DNA of 11,297 nucleotides from Methanosphaera sp. (lineage in GTDB: Archaea > Methanobacteriota > Methanobacteria > Methanobacteriales > Methanobacteriaceae): positions 1-11,297 of the forward strand of contig JAFRMD010000041.1 of assembly GCA_017430835.1 (NCBI GenBank), read 5' to 3'. Both the position numbers and the translations under genes were made by a program. Shown here piece by piece: positions 1 to 7,579 of the stretch (positions are counted from its first letter, which is position 1; every line of letters begins with the position of its first letter). The notes beneath the pieces were generated by a model that was not told the DNA's origin, searched no databases, and worked only from the letters and a program-made list of their open reading frames with translations.

Positions 1-66
1 AGATACATCATCCATCTTTTAATCGATGGCTTTGAATATAATTGTCGCAAGGATATTTTACTAGTT

Positions 67-166
67 GTCTGATAAGTCGGAGTGATTGCTCACTCCTTTC
101 TTCTCACAACGGCTGGTGTCAGTTTCCAAAAAAACTACTCAAGCATATTGTTTACCCAAAGCAAAT
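67..166 (-). mobile_element. Degenerate group II intron 3' end (domains V-VI)
   Basis: Read on the minus strand, this segment aligns with the 3' end of the fuller intron at 377-2680. Both share TATGCTTGAG leading into domain V, the GGAAAC tetraloop region, a GACAC block, a GAG..GAGCAA..CTC domain VI hairpin and the ending ACTTATCnGAC. The 34-nt domain V equivalent (107-140) matches the other copy at about 23 of 34 positions by eye. Its basal helix no longer pairs, and the catalytic AGC triad reads AGT, so this copy should not splice. No intron 5' part or reverse transcriptase is seen with it. The exact 3' boundary could be 64 or 67. The 66 bases to its left would be its old 3' flank and hold nothing I recognise. 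Confidence 0.7.
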
Positions 167-250
167 TTATTCTATATGAAATGGGTTCGAAAAATAAGTT
201 TTGAATTGGTGATGGCTACCGTTAATGCTAATCAACTTACAATAGAATTA

Positions 251-299
251 ATTATATGATGATAATAACATATGTACAATTAATTAGAAGGATTGGAGG
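251..299 (+). promoter_or_regulatory. Expression signals for the exonuclease III start
   Basis: An archaeal TATA-like stretch (attatatgat, about 251-260) precedes a strong GGAGG ribosome binding site (295-299) two bases before the ATG at 302. The binding site is clear, while the TATA assignment is only a plausible match in AT-rich DNA. These signals show that the 20-codon stub is the true beginning of a former gene and not an arbitrary short ORF. Confidence 0.45.
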
Positions 300-301
300 T
301 T

Positions 302-364
302 ATGAAAATAATCTCTTGGAATGTTAATGGAATAAAATCAACATATGGAAAAGGGATTATCTGA
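302..364 (+). pseudogene. xth: Exodeoxyribonuclease III, N-terminal remnant
   Basis: The 20 codons begin MKIISWNVNGIKS. This is the standard N-terminus of exonuclease III / AP endonuclease (EEP family), whose early Asn (WNVNG) lies in the active-site region. The family is normally about 250 residues and acts in base-excision repair. Here the frame ends in TGA at 362, just before the 3' end of the minus-strand group II intron (about 377). The expected continuation with the catalytic Glu (LQE motif) is absent here and also absent on the far side of the intron at 2681. So it is a 5' stub left by rearrangement and not a gene simply split by the intron. It is certainly non-functional as a nuclease. 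Identity rests on 13-18 residues but the motif is distinctive. Confidence 0.75.
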
Positions 365-377
365 AAACCCCTAGTAG

Positions 378-451
378 TCGGATAAGTTAGAGAGGTTGCT
401 CTCTCCTCCTCTCCTCAGAACCGTACGTGTCCGTTTCCGAACATACGGCTC
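378..451 (-). ncRNA. Group II intron domains V and VI
   Basis: Domain V (418-451, minus strand) is 34 nt. It has an 8-bp lower helix GAGCCGTA/TACGGTTC, a two-base CG bulge, a 6-bp upper helix TGTTCG/CGGACA and a GAAA tetraloop. The catalytic AGC triad is present. Domain VI follows with a GAGAG/CTCTC hairpin and the candidate branch-point A in CTTATCCGAC. All these pairings can be read directly from the bases. This is the strongest evidence that the element is a group II intron and not merely a reverse transcriptase gene. Confidence 0.85.
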
Positions 452-498
452 AAGCATAGTAGTTATCTAAAGAAACTAATCATTAATACTATTTTATT

Positions 499-2097
499 TT
501 ATCTTCTATATAAGCATTGGTAATTATTTTTAAATTTAAATCTTTCAAAGTACTCATTGAATTCCTTTTTATATGGTGTTGCCTTGTATTTAATAGACCA
601 TGGATATTTAATAGGAACCCAACTCATACGCTTAATTTGACTACTCGTTTCTGGATTAGTTAACAAATAATTATCTTTTATCCGTTTATCTCTGCAGGGT
701 TTAAAGTGTTTTCCTTTAATCCACTTATGAGACTTACAAGGATATAATCTCTTCAAAAAGAGATTAATATGATGTATAATAAACCAATCCATCTTGCTAA
801 ATGTTTTCTTAGCCGCAGTCATTCTCCAATAATAGGCAGTTCTTATTACCAGGTTATTTAAGGAGTTAATCAAAGTTTCTATGTCTCCTCCTCTTGTAAT
901 CCGGAAAATATGTCTTACTTTATCTTTAAATGACTTTATATTATCTTTTGATGGTCGTGTGAGTACTTTCTTTCTAATTTTACCATATGACCGGATATTG
1001 ATTCCTAGAAAATCAAATCCTTTGGAAATATGAGTAATACTAGTTTTATCTTCTGCTAAAGTTAAACCTCTATCATCAAGATAATTTCCTAGCATTTCTG
1101 GTATTGCTTCTGCATCTTCTTTTGTTTTACATAATATCACAAAATCATCAGCATAACGTACCATAACATACTTTGACTGATTAGTATAAGTATATGAACC
1201 GTCTTTTCTACGTTCACGGTTATATTTGATACTTAAGGCTTCTTCCATTCCATGCAGTGCAATGTTAGCTAGTAATGGTGATATAATACCTCCTTGTGGA
1301 GTACCACTACTTGTTTCGTGGAAGACACCTTTATCAAGATATCCAGCCTCCAGCCACCGCGCAATTGTTTTGTAAGCTGGAAAATGTTTAATTTTATCGA
1401 GAATAAAATCATGATTTAAGGTATCAAAACAAGACTTAAAATCACCTTCAAATATCTAAGGACGATTTAATCCACGTACATGACTATAAATCTTGGCAAT
1501 TGCATCACCAGCACCACGATAAGGCCTAAAACCATAACTATTAGCTTCAAATCTTGCCTCCCACACAGGTTCCAATGCCAGTTTACAAATCATCTGAAAC
1601 ACACGATCACGTATCGTTGGAATACCCAAAGGTCTGAGTTTACCACTCTTTTTAGGAATATAAGTTCTCCTCACAGGTTTAGGCCCATGTAGATTAATCT
1701 TATAATCACGGAGTTTATAAAATAATTGCATACGCTCTGCATTCGTTAGGACAACTTCAAAGTCCACCCCTGCAGTACGTTTACCAGTATTAATTTGTGT
1801 AACTACTTTAATAGAATATAATAGCGTCCTATCATCGTTTAAAAGCAGTCTAGATAGACTTCGAACACGCCGAAAGTCATTAGTTTCTTCAGCATGAATT
1901 ATCCGCTTTTGTGTCCCATGTATGCTTCGAGTAACATAGTTCCAATTAATATTGGACCATTCTTCGTCGAGTTTGTCTAATTCCGTGGACTGACACAAAC
2001 CAATAAGGTTTGTACAGTTTTCTTCAACTGAAATTTGACTCATAATATCATCACACATCCTCTGACCACAAATTCGTTTAATAATCAGGTTATACAC
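499..2097 (-). pseudogene. ltrA: Group II intron reverse transcriptase/maturase, interrupted by one TAG
   Basis: This is the multifunctional intron-encoded protein (reverse transcriptase plus maturase) that folds the intron RNA and copies it into new sites. The N-terminal half (2097-1459) has the WSNINW start region, the KVVTQINTGKRTAGVD segment, PKKSGKLRPLGIPT and ANSYGFRP. After an in-frame TAG at 1456-1458 the same frame continues with IFEGDFKSCFDTLNH, then SGTPQGGIISPLLAN and the catalytic YADDF, then the X/maturase region ending near 499. There is no frameshift. The interrupted position is normally Trp (NRP-W-IFEGD), so one TGG to TAG change explains it. Ignoring the stop, the protein has about 532 residues from the GTG at 2097 or 514 from the ATG at 2043. 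The ATG fits the usual N-terminus better. The C-terminus stops at the YFER region and no HNH endonuclease is seen. Upper confidence is for the family, and the inactive status assumes no amber readthrough. Confidence 0.88.
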
Positions 2098-2680
2098 CTG
2101 TTGAAGTCAGCATATCCATCAAGCAGTTCCAATTTTGTTAAATTCCTGCCGTCTTAACGACACACGATGGTATTAGCTTTCTCAACATCCATTACCCAAT
2201 AAGGTCTTAGAATTTCCTCACAGAAACCCCTACCAATAATAGTTATTGGACTTTACTGGGCTTACCGAGTTTATCTTTTGTTAGACTACGACACAACTTA
2301 GGCTCTCCCATTACACCGACAGACATACGGGTTGTAATCAATAGACGTCCTATTTCACTTCGTCTGACCTGCCTGCAATCTTTAGCACATCCTTTAATCA
2401 TCCTAACGTGTTGGTTTTCTTTACGATGCTTATAAGAGTTCATTTAACATTAGCCAAATTATTGGTCTTTCTCTCGCCCTCCACTTCATGAATGCTAGAA
2501 GTAAGATTAGGCTTTACTTATCATGCAACCTACCCCACCGTTACCAGTAACGCAGTTTCAAGGGAGAATAACCCATACAACAAGGTTAAAAGTATCCTTT
2601 CAAATAAATACTATACTAACACACACCCAAAAGAAAGAATTTAAGGTGCGAACAAAATTAAAGATGATTTCTCGTCGCAC
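2098..2680 (-). ncRNA. Group II intron 5' ribozyme domains (I-III)
   Basis: This non-coding, comparatively GC-rich stretch, between the intron 5' end and the reverse transcriptase start, corresponds to domains I-III and the start of IV. The terminal GTGCG can pair with CGCAC about 30 nt inside. A 66-codon minus-strand reading frame at 2243-2443 lies wholly within it and looks like structured RNA, not protein. A run AAAGAAAA (minus, 2421-2414) is complementary to TTTTCTTT in the 5' flank. It could be an exon-binding sequence, although the register is not flush with the splice site. Confidence 0.7.
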
Positions 2681-2713
2681 AAAAAAGAAAATGAGTTAAC
2701 ATTAACGTTAACT
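2681..2713 (-). terminator. Hairpin plus T-rich tail abutting the intron 5' end
   Basis: On the minus strand AGTTAAC (2713-2707), a six-base loop and GTTAACT (2700-2694) form a perfect 7-bp stem. It is followed by CATTTTCTTTTTT and then directly by the intron's GTGCG. The stem overlaps the TAA stop of the upstream fragment (2708-2710). The stem is AT-rich, so thermodynamic strength is modest. In archaea the T-rich tract alone can terminate transcription. Confidence 0.5.
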
Positions 2714-2989
2714 ACTGTACAAATCTGTGAATATCCTGGATGGATCATAAGCTATCACATATCCATCTTCACACCAGATTGCTCTGACATTACCTGAAGT
2801 TGTATCTGCTACTGCAGTAGGATCACGATTAATCCAGTTTCCCCCAGTATGTTTCTTATGTCTTAATCTTAATCTGATATGGCCAGTTCCAGAGACTCGG
2901 CATTTGACATGGACAAACTGCACATCATAACCTAATGATTTGGCTCTGTTGCAAACCTCTTCTATTTTTAAAAATTCACTTAAAATTTC
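2708..2989 (-). pseudogene. C-terminal fragment, possibly transglutaminase/cysteine-peptidase-like wall protein
   Basis: This frame stays open for 93 codons after a TGA (2990-2992) and ends at TAA. It has no ATG, and the first GTG lies 22 codons in. The sequence is clearly protein-like: SLGYDVQFVHVKC, then GTGHIRLRLRHKKHTGGNW, NRDP and AIWCEDGYVIAYDP. The VHVKC...GxGHIRL pattern recalls the second half of transglutaminase-like or pseudomurein-peptidase-like domains, where a His follows the Gly-rich turn and an Asp comes later. That assignment is from memory and is tentative. If it is right, the upstream part carrying the nucleophilic Cys has been lost. Upstream DNA is AT-rich spacer with no matching N-terminal half. 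I call it a remnant, probably of a secreted cell-wall or adhesin-type protein. Confidence 0.45.
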
Positions 2990-3596
2990 TCAATTTTAAT
3001 CAAGATATATAACTGAAATGTTGTAAAAATTTTATTAAAAACTAGTTAAAAAGTTATCTTAATTTTATACCCTATATCTTTTTCCATATGTTCAAAATTT
3101 TTATTAAATAACTTATCATACATAGTAATCACAAAATTGAAATTTAAAATCATTAATTAAGACGGTAAACTTAATTTCATAGAATCTCTATCATTAACTA
3201 TAATTTAATATTTATTATTAATAGTATTTAATGAAATATTAATATAATATAAAGTAACATTATATGAATAAAATAAACTGTAGAAATTAATTTTTACAAA
3301 AATATTCATCTTTATTATGAATAAGAAACATAACTTTTTCTATTTTTTTCCTTCTTTATACACGAATATTACGAAGAACTTTTTCTATTTTTATTTCAAT
3401 CATAATTTGATTTAATGAAGAAATTAAACTCCAGACAAAGTTAAATTTATCTTCCATTGTAAAATAAGTAATCACGAACATTTTGATTATAAATTTAATA
3501 TAGATATTAATTAGAGTATTAGTTTATGGAAATTTAAATATTTACAGAAGCACTAAAAAAATATAAAAGAATGGGAAGGTGACAAAAAAATTTATT
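2990..3596. other. AT-rich intergenic spacer
   Basis: There are about 600 bases without a convincing gene. A 35-codon minus-strand frame (3046-3153, beginning MILNFNFV and ending YKIKITF) is the only ORF of note. It has no ribosome binding site, and I do not call it a gene. The right part (3332-3392) holds a 16-base direct repeat and the dispersed TTACGAAGAAC motif. Long A/T runs near 3585-3596 could end transcription of the adhesin-like gene. Confidence 0.5.
3332..3392. repeat. Short direct repeat and dispersed TTACGAAGAAC motif
   Basis: The 16-mer aactttttctattttt occurs at 3332-3347 and again at 3377-3392. The second copy is fused to tattacgaagaacttttt (3367-3384). That 18-base string recurs exactly at 9290-9307 inside the tail of the long repeat. 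It lies about 215 bases beyond the adhesin-like gene's stop on the same strand, so a transcription-end or element-end role is possible but unproven. Confidence 0.5.
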
Positions 3597-6500
3597 TTAG
3601 GTTTTTATTAATGAAACGTTTTTACGTGTTACTTTATAACGGTAATTTGGTCCAGCTACAATGTTTAATGTGTGTTTACCCTTACTTACCTTGGTTGGGA
3701 TTTTAACGTTAACTTTTCCATTTTTAACTTTAACCTGTTTTGCCACGGTTTTTTGATTAATCTTTAATGAAACCTTTATTGTAGTTTTGATGTATTTGTT
3801 TTTTGTGTCTAGGATTTTGGCTTTGATTCTTGTTTTACTCGTGGATGTCTTCACAGGTTTAGCATCAATGTGCATTTTGTCTTCGGTAATTTTAAGTGTG
3901 GTTTTACTTGTTACTTTCTTGTAAGGTGTTGATGAGAGCACTGCTGTTAGTGTGTATTTTCCTGTTTTATGTCCATTTAGGTTGTACTTGAGTGTTGCTT
4001 TTCCATTTTTGATTTTTGCTTTGATTGTTTTACCGTTCTGTGTTAATGTTTTATTGTTTATTTTGAAGATTACGTATTCTTCTTTTATTGCCTTGTTTTC
4101 GTCTTTGCTTATTGTTTTTACTGTGATTGTATCATATTTTATGGCTTTTAGTTTTGTAGTTAGTAGTTTTATTGTTGCATCTCTTTTTGTGAGTGTTAGT
4201 TTAGCATTATTCTCTGATCTTAGGTATTTATTGTTTTCTGTGTATACTGCTGTGATGTTGGATACTTTGTTGTAGTATTTACTGTTTGGTGTGAATGTAA
4301 ATGTTGCCTTTCCATTGGCTACGTTGGCTGTTATTGCTTTTCCGTTTTTATCCTTGATGGTGATTCCATTGATTTTGAAGATTACTTTACCTGTACTTAA
4401 TTTTTTATTGTTTTGATCTTTAACTGTTGCTACCAGTTTTACCTTGTCTTTGTTTTGTATTTTCTTGTCTTTAACTATTATGATGGTTTTTAATTTTTTG
4501 ACTTTAAAGGTTTTTGTTAATTTGGATTGCAGGTTGTATTTATCTCCAGAGAATTTGACAATGATTTTCAGTTTTTCTTCTTTTGTTGCTGTGTATTTTA
4601 TTTGGAATTTTCCATCTTTTACTTTTATTGTTTCTTTTTTGTTGTTTATTGTTACTGTAATGTTGGTGTTTAATCCTCTGCTTTTGGTGTCTTTTAGTGT
4701 TCCATTGAATATTATACTATCGCCAACATAAATATTTTTAGTTTTGAGGGTTATGCTGGTTGCAGATATGATGGTCACTTTATCTGTTAGTGTACTGTTT
4801 GAGTAGTAGTTGTTACTGTTTGCTTTGTATTCTAGTTTTAATTTTTGTGTTCCTTTGTTAAGGTTTAATGTTATGTTTTCGATTTTGCCGTTTAGTTTTA
4901 TGCTGGCAATCTCTTTATCATTATTATACACTTTTAATAGACCAGATGCAACATGTTCATTATTAATGTCTTTAACATCGACGTTAATTATTACATTACC
5001 CATAGTGTTGTTGATTATTTTCATGTCTATGTTTGTAGGTAGTAATACTGTGAATTCTACATTGTTGCTTGTTTGGAAGATGTCGTTGTAAACGTTTGCT
5101 TTGTATTTTCCTTTGTAGTTTTTTAGTTCTATGTTTGCTGATAGTCCTGTGACGTTGAGTTTTTCAGCATTTTCTATTGTTATTTCATAGGTTAATTTAT
5201 CCAGTATGTCTTCGTCATAAAATGTTTGATTTATTAATGTTACATTATATTTTAAATGTAATGATTCATTTGATAGGAATTCTGTTTTTGATGAATCTAT
5301 AGTTAATTTGAAATCATTGTATCCTATTGTTGTATTTTTGTAGGTATTGTCTTTAATGGTAGTTGTTTCAGTATTCGTTAGGTATATTGTTTCTTCTTTT
5401 GCACGGTTGCCTTCAAAATGGTTGCCTATAATTTCACATATTAAATGTGGATAATTTAATTGTACGTATATTGCTCCTCCCTGAGCCTTTGCATATTCTC
5501 CTGTTGCTGTTGTTGCGTTTACTTTGTTGTTTGTGAGTGTGGAATCTGTGATAGTTACACTTCCATCGTAATTGTAGATTGCCCCTCCAATAGCAGAAGC
5601 AGTTACACTTGGTCCTGTTCCTGTTGCTTTTGCATTTACTTGATTGTTTGCGAATGTGGAATATGTGATTGTTACATTTCCCATATAGTTATCTATTGCT
5701 CCTCCAGAAGCATGAGCCTGTGTATTCTCTGCTGTTGTTGTAGCGTTTGCTGTGTTGCTTGTGAAAGTGGAGTGTGTGATAATTAGATTTCCCCCAATAT
5801 TCTCTATTGCTCCGCCCATAGCATCAGCTTGATTATCTTCTTCTGTTACAGTTACATTATAGTTTGTAATAGTAATATTATTTAGCGTTAAATTCAATCC
5901 AGGACCTATTCGTATGAATTGATACTCATGTTTTCCATCAAGAGTAATATTATTACCGTTAATGATTAAATTCTTAGTAGCAGATTCTAGCCAGCTGATA
6001 TTTTGTGTAGTATTATAATCTCCATGGAGTAAATTGATTATATAAGTATTATATTTCTCAGTTTGGGCTGTTTCTATTGCTTCTACTAATTCAGTGTAAT
6101 TAGTTACGTTTGCTATGTTGGATTTTAGTATATAATGATTATTTTTTGTTTTAACATCTGTACCGTTTATTATTATTTCCACGTAATCATATTCATCTAA
6201 TATTGTAAACTGTGCTAAACCAGCTTCATCAGTACCAGTTCCAATTACTTCACCATCAGCCATGATACTGAATTTACCAATAGAAATATAACTATCATTA
6301 TTGATTAGTTGTATGTTCTTTGTCTTGTTTATGATGAAGTTGACGGGAGTATTTTTATAAAATTTTGTGTCTGTAATATTATAAGTTCCTCTATCATTGT
6401 ATATTGCTCCCCTAATATCAGAATTATATGGTTCTGTTGCTATGTTTTGTGTTATTGTGGAGAGTGAGATGGTTAAATGTCCACCCTTGTTGTATATTGC

Positions 6501-7292
6501 TCCTCCCCAAGCTTCAGTCACACTAGAACCTCCTGTTGCTTTTGCTGTGTTGTTTTTTAGTGTGGTGTGTGTAATATTTAAAGTTCCTCCATTATTGTAT
6601 ATTGCTCCTCCATAAGCATAAAGATTTGTCAATCCTTCTTTTGCGTCTCCTTTTGCGTATGCTGTGTTGTTTGTGAGTGTAGAGTTTGTGAGGATTAAAG
6701 TTCCACTGTTGTAGATTGCTCCTCCATAAGCCTCTGTATGTGTTCCTGTTGCGTTTGTTTTGGCGTTTGTTATTGTAATATTTTTTAGATGCAAAGTAGA
6801 TCCACTATTAATATAGAATACTTGTTTTTGATTACCGTTTATTGTTTGTCCGTTTCCATCAATCGTAATAGTTATGTCTGGTTTATCCAATGTGATTTTT
6901 TCTGTTGTCACGTCTAAATCTTTTTCCAGTTTTATGGTTGTATCTGTATTTGCTTGTCCTATTATGGTTTGTAAATCTTCCCAGTGCGATACTTCCTGTT
7001 CTGTTTCTGTTTTTGTATTTTTTTGTTTATTTTTTTCTATCTTCTGGGTTGTCTTCTCCAGTGTTTCTTCTTTAATTTTTTTATTTGTTTGGTTTTTATT
7101 ATTGGTAACAGTTTTCGTGGCTGCTTTTTTTGTTGTGGCTGTTGTTGTTTTGATGTTTTTGGTGTTTTCTTTGATTACTTTCGTGTCCTTGTTTGTACTT
7201 ATTTTGTTGGTTGTTGCTGCACTTGCTAGGCCTACAAGTAGTATTGTGATTGCTACCAGTAATAGAAGCTTTTGTATATGTTTGCTTTTCAT
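3597..7292 (-). CDS. Adhesin-like surface protein (beta-helix plus Ig-like repeats)
   Basis: This is a 1231-residue secreted surface protein, presumably mediating attachment to host, bacteria or neighbouring archaea. Residues 1-25 form a Sec signal peptide (hydrophobic core LLLLVAITILLVGLASA). Residues 26-100 are a Lys/Thr/Asn-rich linker. Two parallel beta-helix blocks follow. The first, about 105-335, has GGAIYN-type turns near 190, 228, 263 and 294. The second, about 400-660, has turns near 493, 530, 569 and 605. Each turn is followed by ITxSTxxNN rungs, as in the polymorphic-membrane-protein style. From about 750 to the end are roughly four or five Ig-like repeats (TVKDxxNKxLxxGxVxFKIN pattern). 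There is no C-terminal membrane anchor or recognisable pseudomurein-binding repeat, so attachment is unexplained. The start is fixed by the signal peptide and the AAGGTGA ribosome binding site. Many N-x-T/S sites suggest N-glycosylation. The family is abundant in gut methanogens, but ligands are unknown. Confidence 0.9.
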   Translation of the reverse strand: MKSKHIQKLLLLVAITILLVGLASAATTNKISTNKDTKVIKENTKNIKTTTATTKKAATKTVTNNKNQTNKKIKEETLEKTTQKIEKNKQKNTKTETEQEVSHWEDLQTIIGQANTDTTIKLEKDLDVTTEKITLDKPDITITIDGNGQTINGNQKQVFYINSGSTLHLKNITITNAKTNATGTHTEAYGGAIYNSGTLILTNSTLTNNTAYAKGDAKEGLTNLYAYGGAIYNNGGTLNITHTTLKNNTAKATGGSSVTEAWGGAIYNKGGHLTISLSTITQNIATEPYNSDIRGAIYNDRGTYNITDTKFYKNTPVNFIINKTKNIQLINNDSYISIGKFSIMADGEVIGTGTDEAGLAQFTILDEYDYVEIIINGTDVKTKNNHYILKSNIANVTNYTELVEAIETAQTEKYNTYIINLLHGDYNTTQNISWLESATKNLIINGNNITLDGKHEYQFIRIGPGLNLTLNNITITNYNVTVTEEDNQADAMGGAIENIGGNLIITHSTFTSNTANATTTAENTQAHASGGAIDNYMGNVTITYSTFANNQVNAKATGTGPSVTASAIGGAIYNYDGSVTITDSTLTNNKVNATTATGEYAKAQGGAIYVQLNYPHLICEIIGNHFEGNRAKEETIYLTNTETTTIKDNTYKNTTIGYNDFKLTIDSSKTEFLSNESLHLKYNVTLINQTFYDEDILDKLTYEITIENAEKLNVTGLSANIELKNYKGKYKANVYNDIFQTSNNVEFTVLLPTNIDMKIINNTMGNVIINVDVKDINNEHVASGLLKVYNNDKEIASIKLNGKIENITLNLNKGTQKLKLEYKANSNNYYSNSTLTDKVTIISATSITLKTKNIYVGDSIIFNGTLKDTKSRGLNTNITVTINNKKETIKVKDGKFQIKYTATKEEKLKIIVKFSGDKYNLQSKLTKTFKVKKLKTIIIVKDKKIQNKDKVKLVATVKDQNNKKLSTGKVIFKINGITIKDKNGKAITANVANGKATFTFTPNSKYYNKVSNITAVYTENNKYLRSENNAKLTLTKRDATIKLLTTKLKAIKYDTITVKTISKDENKAIKEEYVIFKINNKTLTQNGKTIKAKIKNGKATLKYNLNGHKTGKYTLTAVLSSTPYKKVTSKTTLKITEDKMHIDAKPVKTSTSKTRIKAKILDTKNKYIKTTIKVSLKINQKTVAKQVKVKNGKVNVKIPTKVSKGKHTLNIVAGPNYRYKVTRKNVSLIKT

Positions 7293-7301
7293 ACTATTTT
7301 T

Positions 7302-7308
7302 TCACCTT
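7302..7308 (-). promoter_or_regulatory. Ribosome binding site of the adhesin-like gene
   Basis: Minus-strand AAGGTGA lies nine bases before the ATG at 7292 and confirms that start. A TATA-like AATATAATAC stretch lies further upstream (about 7430-7445), which would give a long leader. That promoter is only a weak guess. Confidence 0.55.
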
Positions 7309-7480
7309 CCAGTCTTGAATTTCTTTTATTAACCATTGTATGTTAATAGGATATTAGTTATTATCAGAAGATTTTATTAATCTTATTCCTTTTTAGAAGG
7401 GTTTTTAGTATTGTTAAGACGTGTTTTAGATTGTATTATATTTGTTTGTTTGCTTTTAGATATTGTTTTTATTGATGTTT

Positions 7481-7502
7481 TTCGGTATATGGCTATAACG
7501 AA
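7481..7502. repeat. Palindromic element related to the repeat at 11157
   Basis: TTCGGTA and TAACGAA flank TATGGCTA here, making an imperfect hairpin. The core from tatatggc to aacgaagtaaa is shared exactly (22 bases) with 11164-11185, where the hairpin is perfect. It sits in the 287-base gap between two minus-strand genes, about 80 bases past the stop of the 237-aa gene, and could be its terminator. The frame from 7484 onward (reading YGYNEVNIKDLTDN and ending at 7583) stays open and looks faintly protein-like. A gene remnant is therefore an alternative explanation. Confidence 0.5.
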
Positions 7503-7579
7503 GTAAATATTAAAGATTTAACAGACAATTGCAAAGTTTTAGAAGAAAAAGAGAATAGGGTTAGTATGTATAATAAATA

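Larger units (their letters stand above)
377..2680 (-). mobile_element. Group II intron with reverse transcriptase ORF
   Basis: This is a retroelement of about 2.3 kb on the minus strand. The 5' end is GTGCGACGAG (starting at 2680), followed by a complementary CGCACC some 30 nt in, as in domain I of many group II introns. A maturase/reverse transcriptase ORF occupies the domain IV position. A textbook domain V lies at 418-451, and domain VI follows with a conserved A seven bases from the proposed end CCGAC at 377 (374 is the alternative end). The ribozyme looks intact at domain V, but the protein is interrupted by an amber codon, so mobility and splicing would need readthrough or a helper protein. 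It sits immediately downstream, in its own sense, of a hairpin plus T-rich tract. The subclass was not determined. Confidence 0.85.

Noticed and set aside
1..72. A plus-strand frame ending RYIIHLLIDGFEYNCRKDILLVV, which might be the end of a gene entering from the left.
   Set aside because: It is only 23 codons long, unrecognised, and its last codons lie in the degenerate intron. A minus-strand frame over the same bases is equally open.
1456..1458. TAG as pyrrolysine in the reverse transcriptase.
   Set aside because: The position is conventionally Trp and the suspected host group is not known to use pyrrolysine. A point mutation is simpler. It is kept only as a check.
2243..2443. A 66-codon minus-strand ORF.
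   Set aside because: It lies inside the intron's 5' ribozyme domains, has no recognisable protein character and is explained by structured RNA.
3046..3153. A 35-codon minus-strand ORF in the spacer.
   Set aside because: It has no ribosome binding site, and its length is unremarkable in DNA of this composition.
3952..7332. Several plus-strand ORFs of 70-150 codons rich in Cys, Phe and Val.
   Set aside because: They are antisense shadows of the Thr/Asn/Lys-rich adhesin-like gene. They lack ribosome binding sites and consistent protein character.
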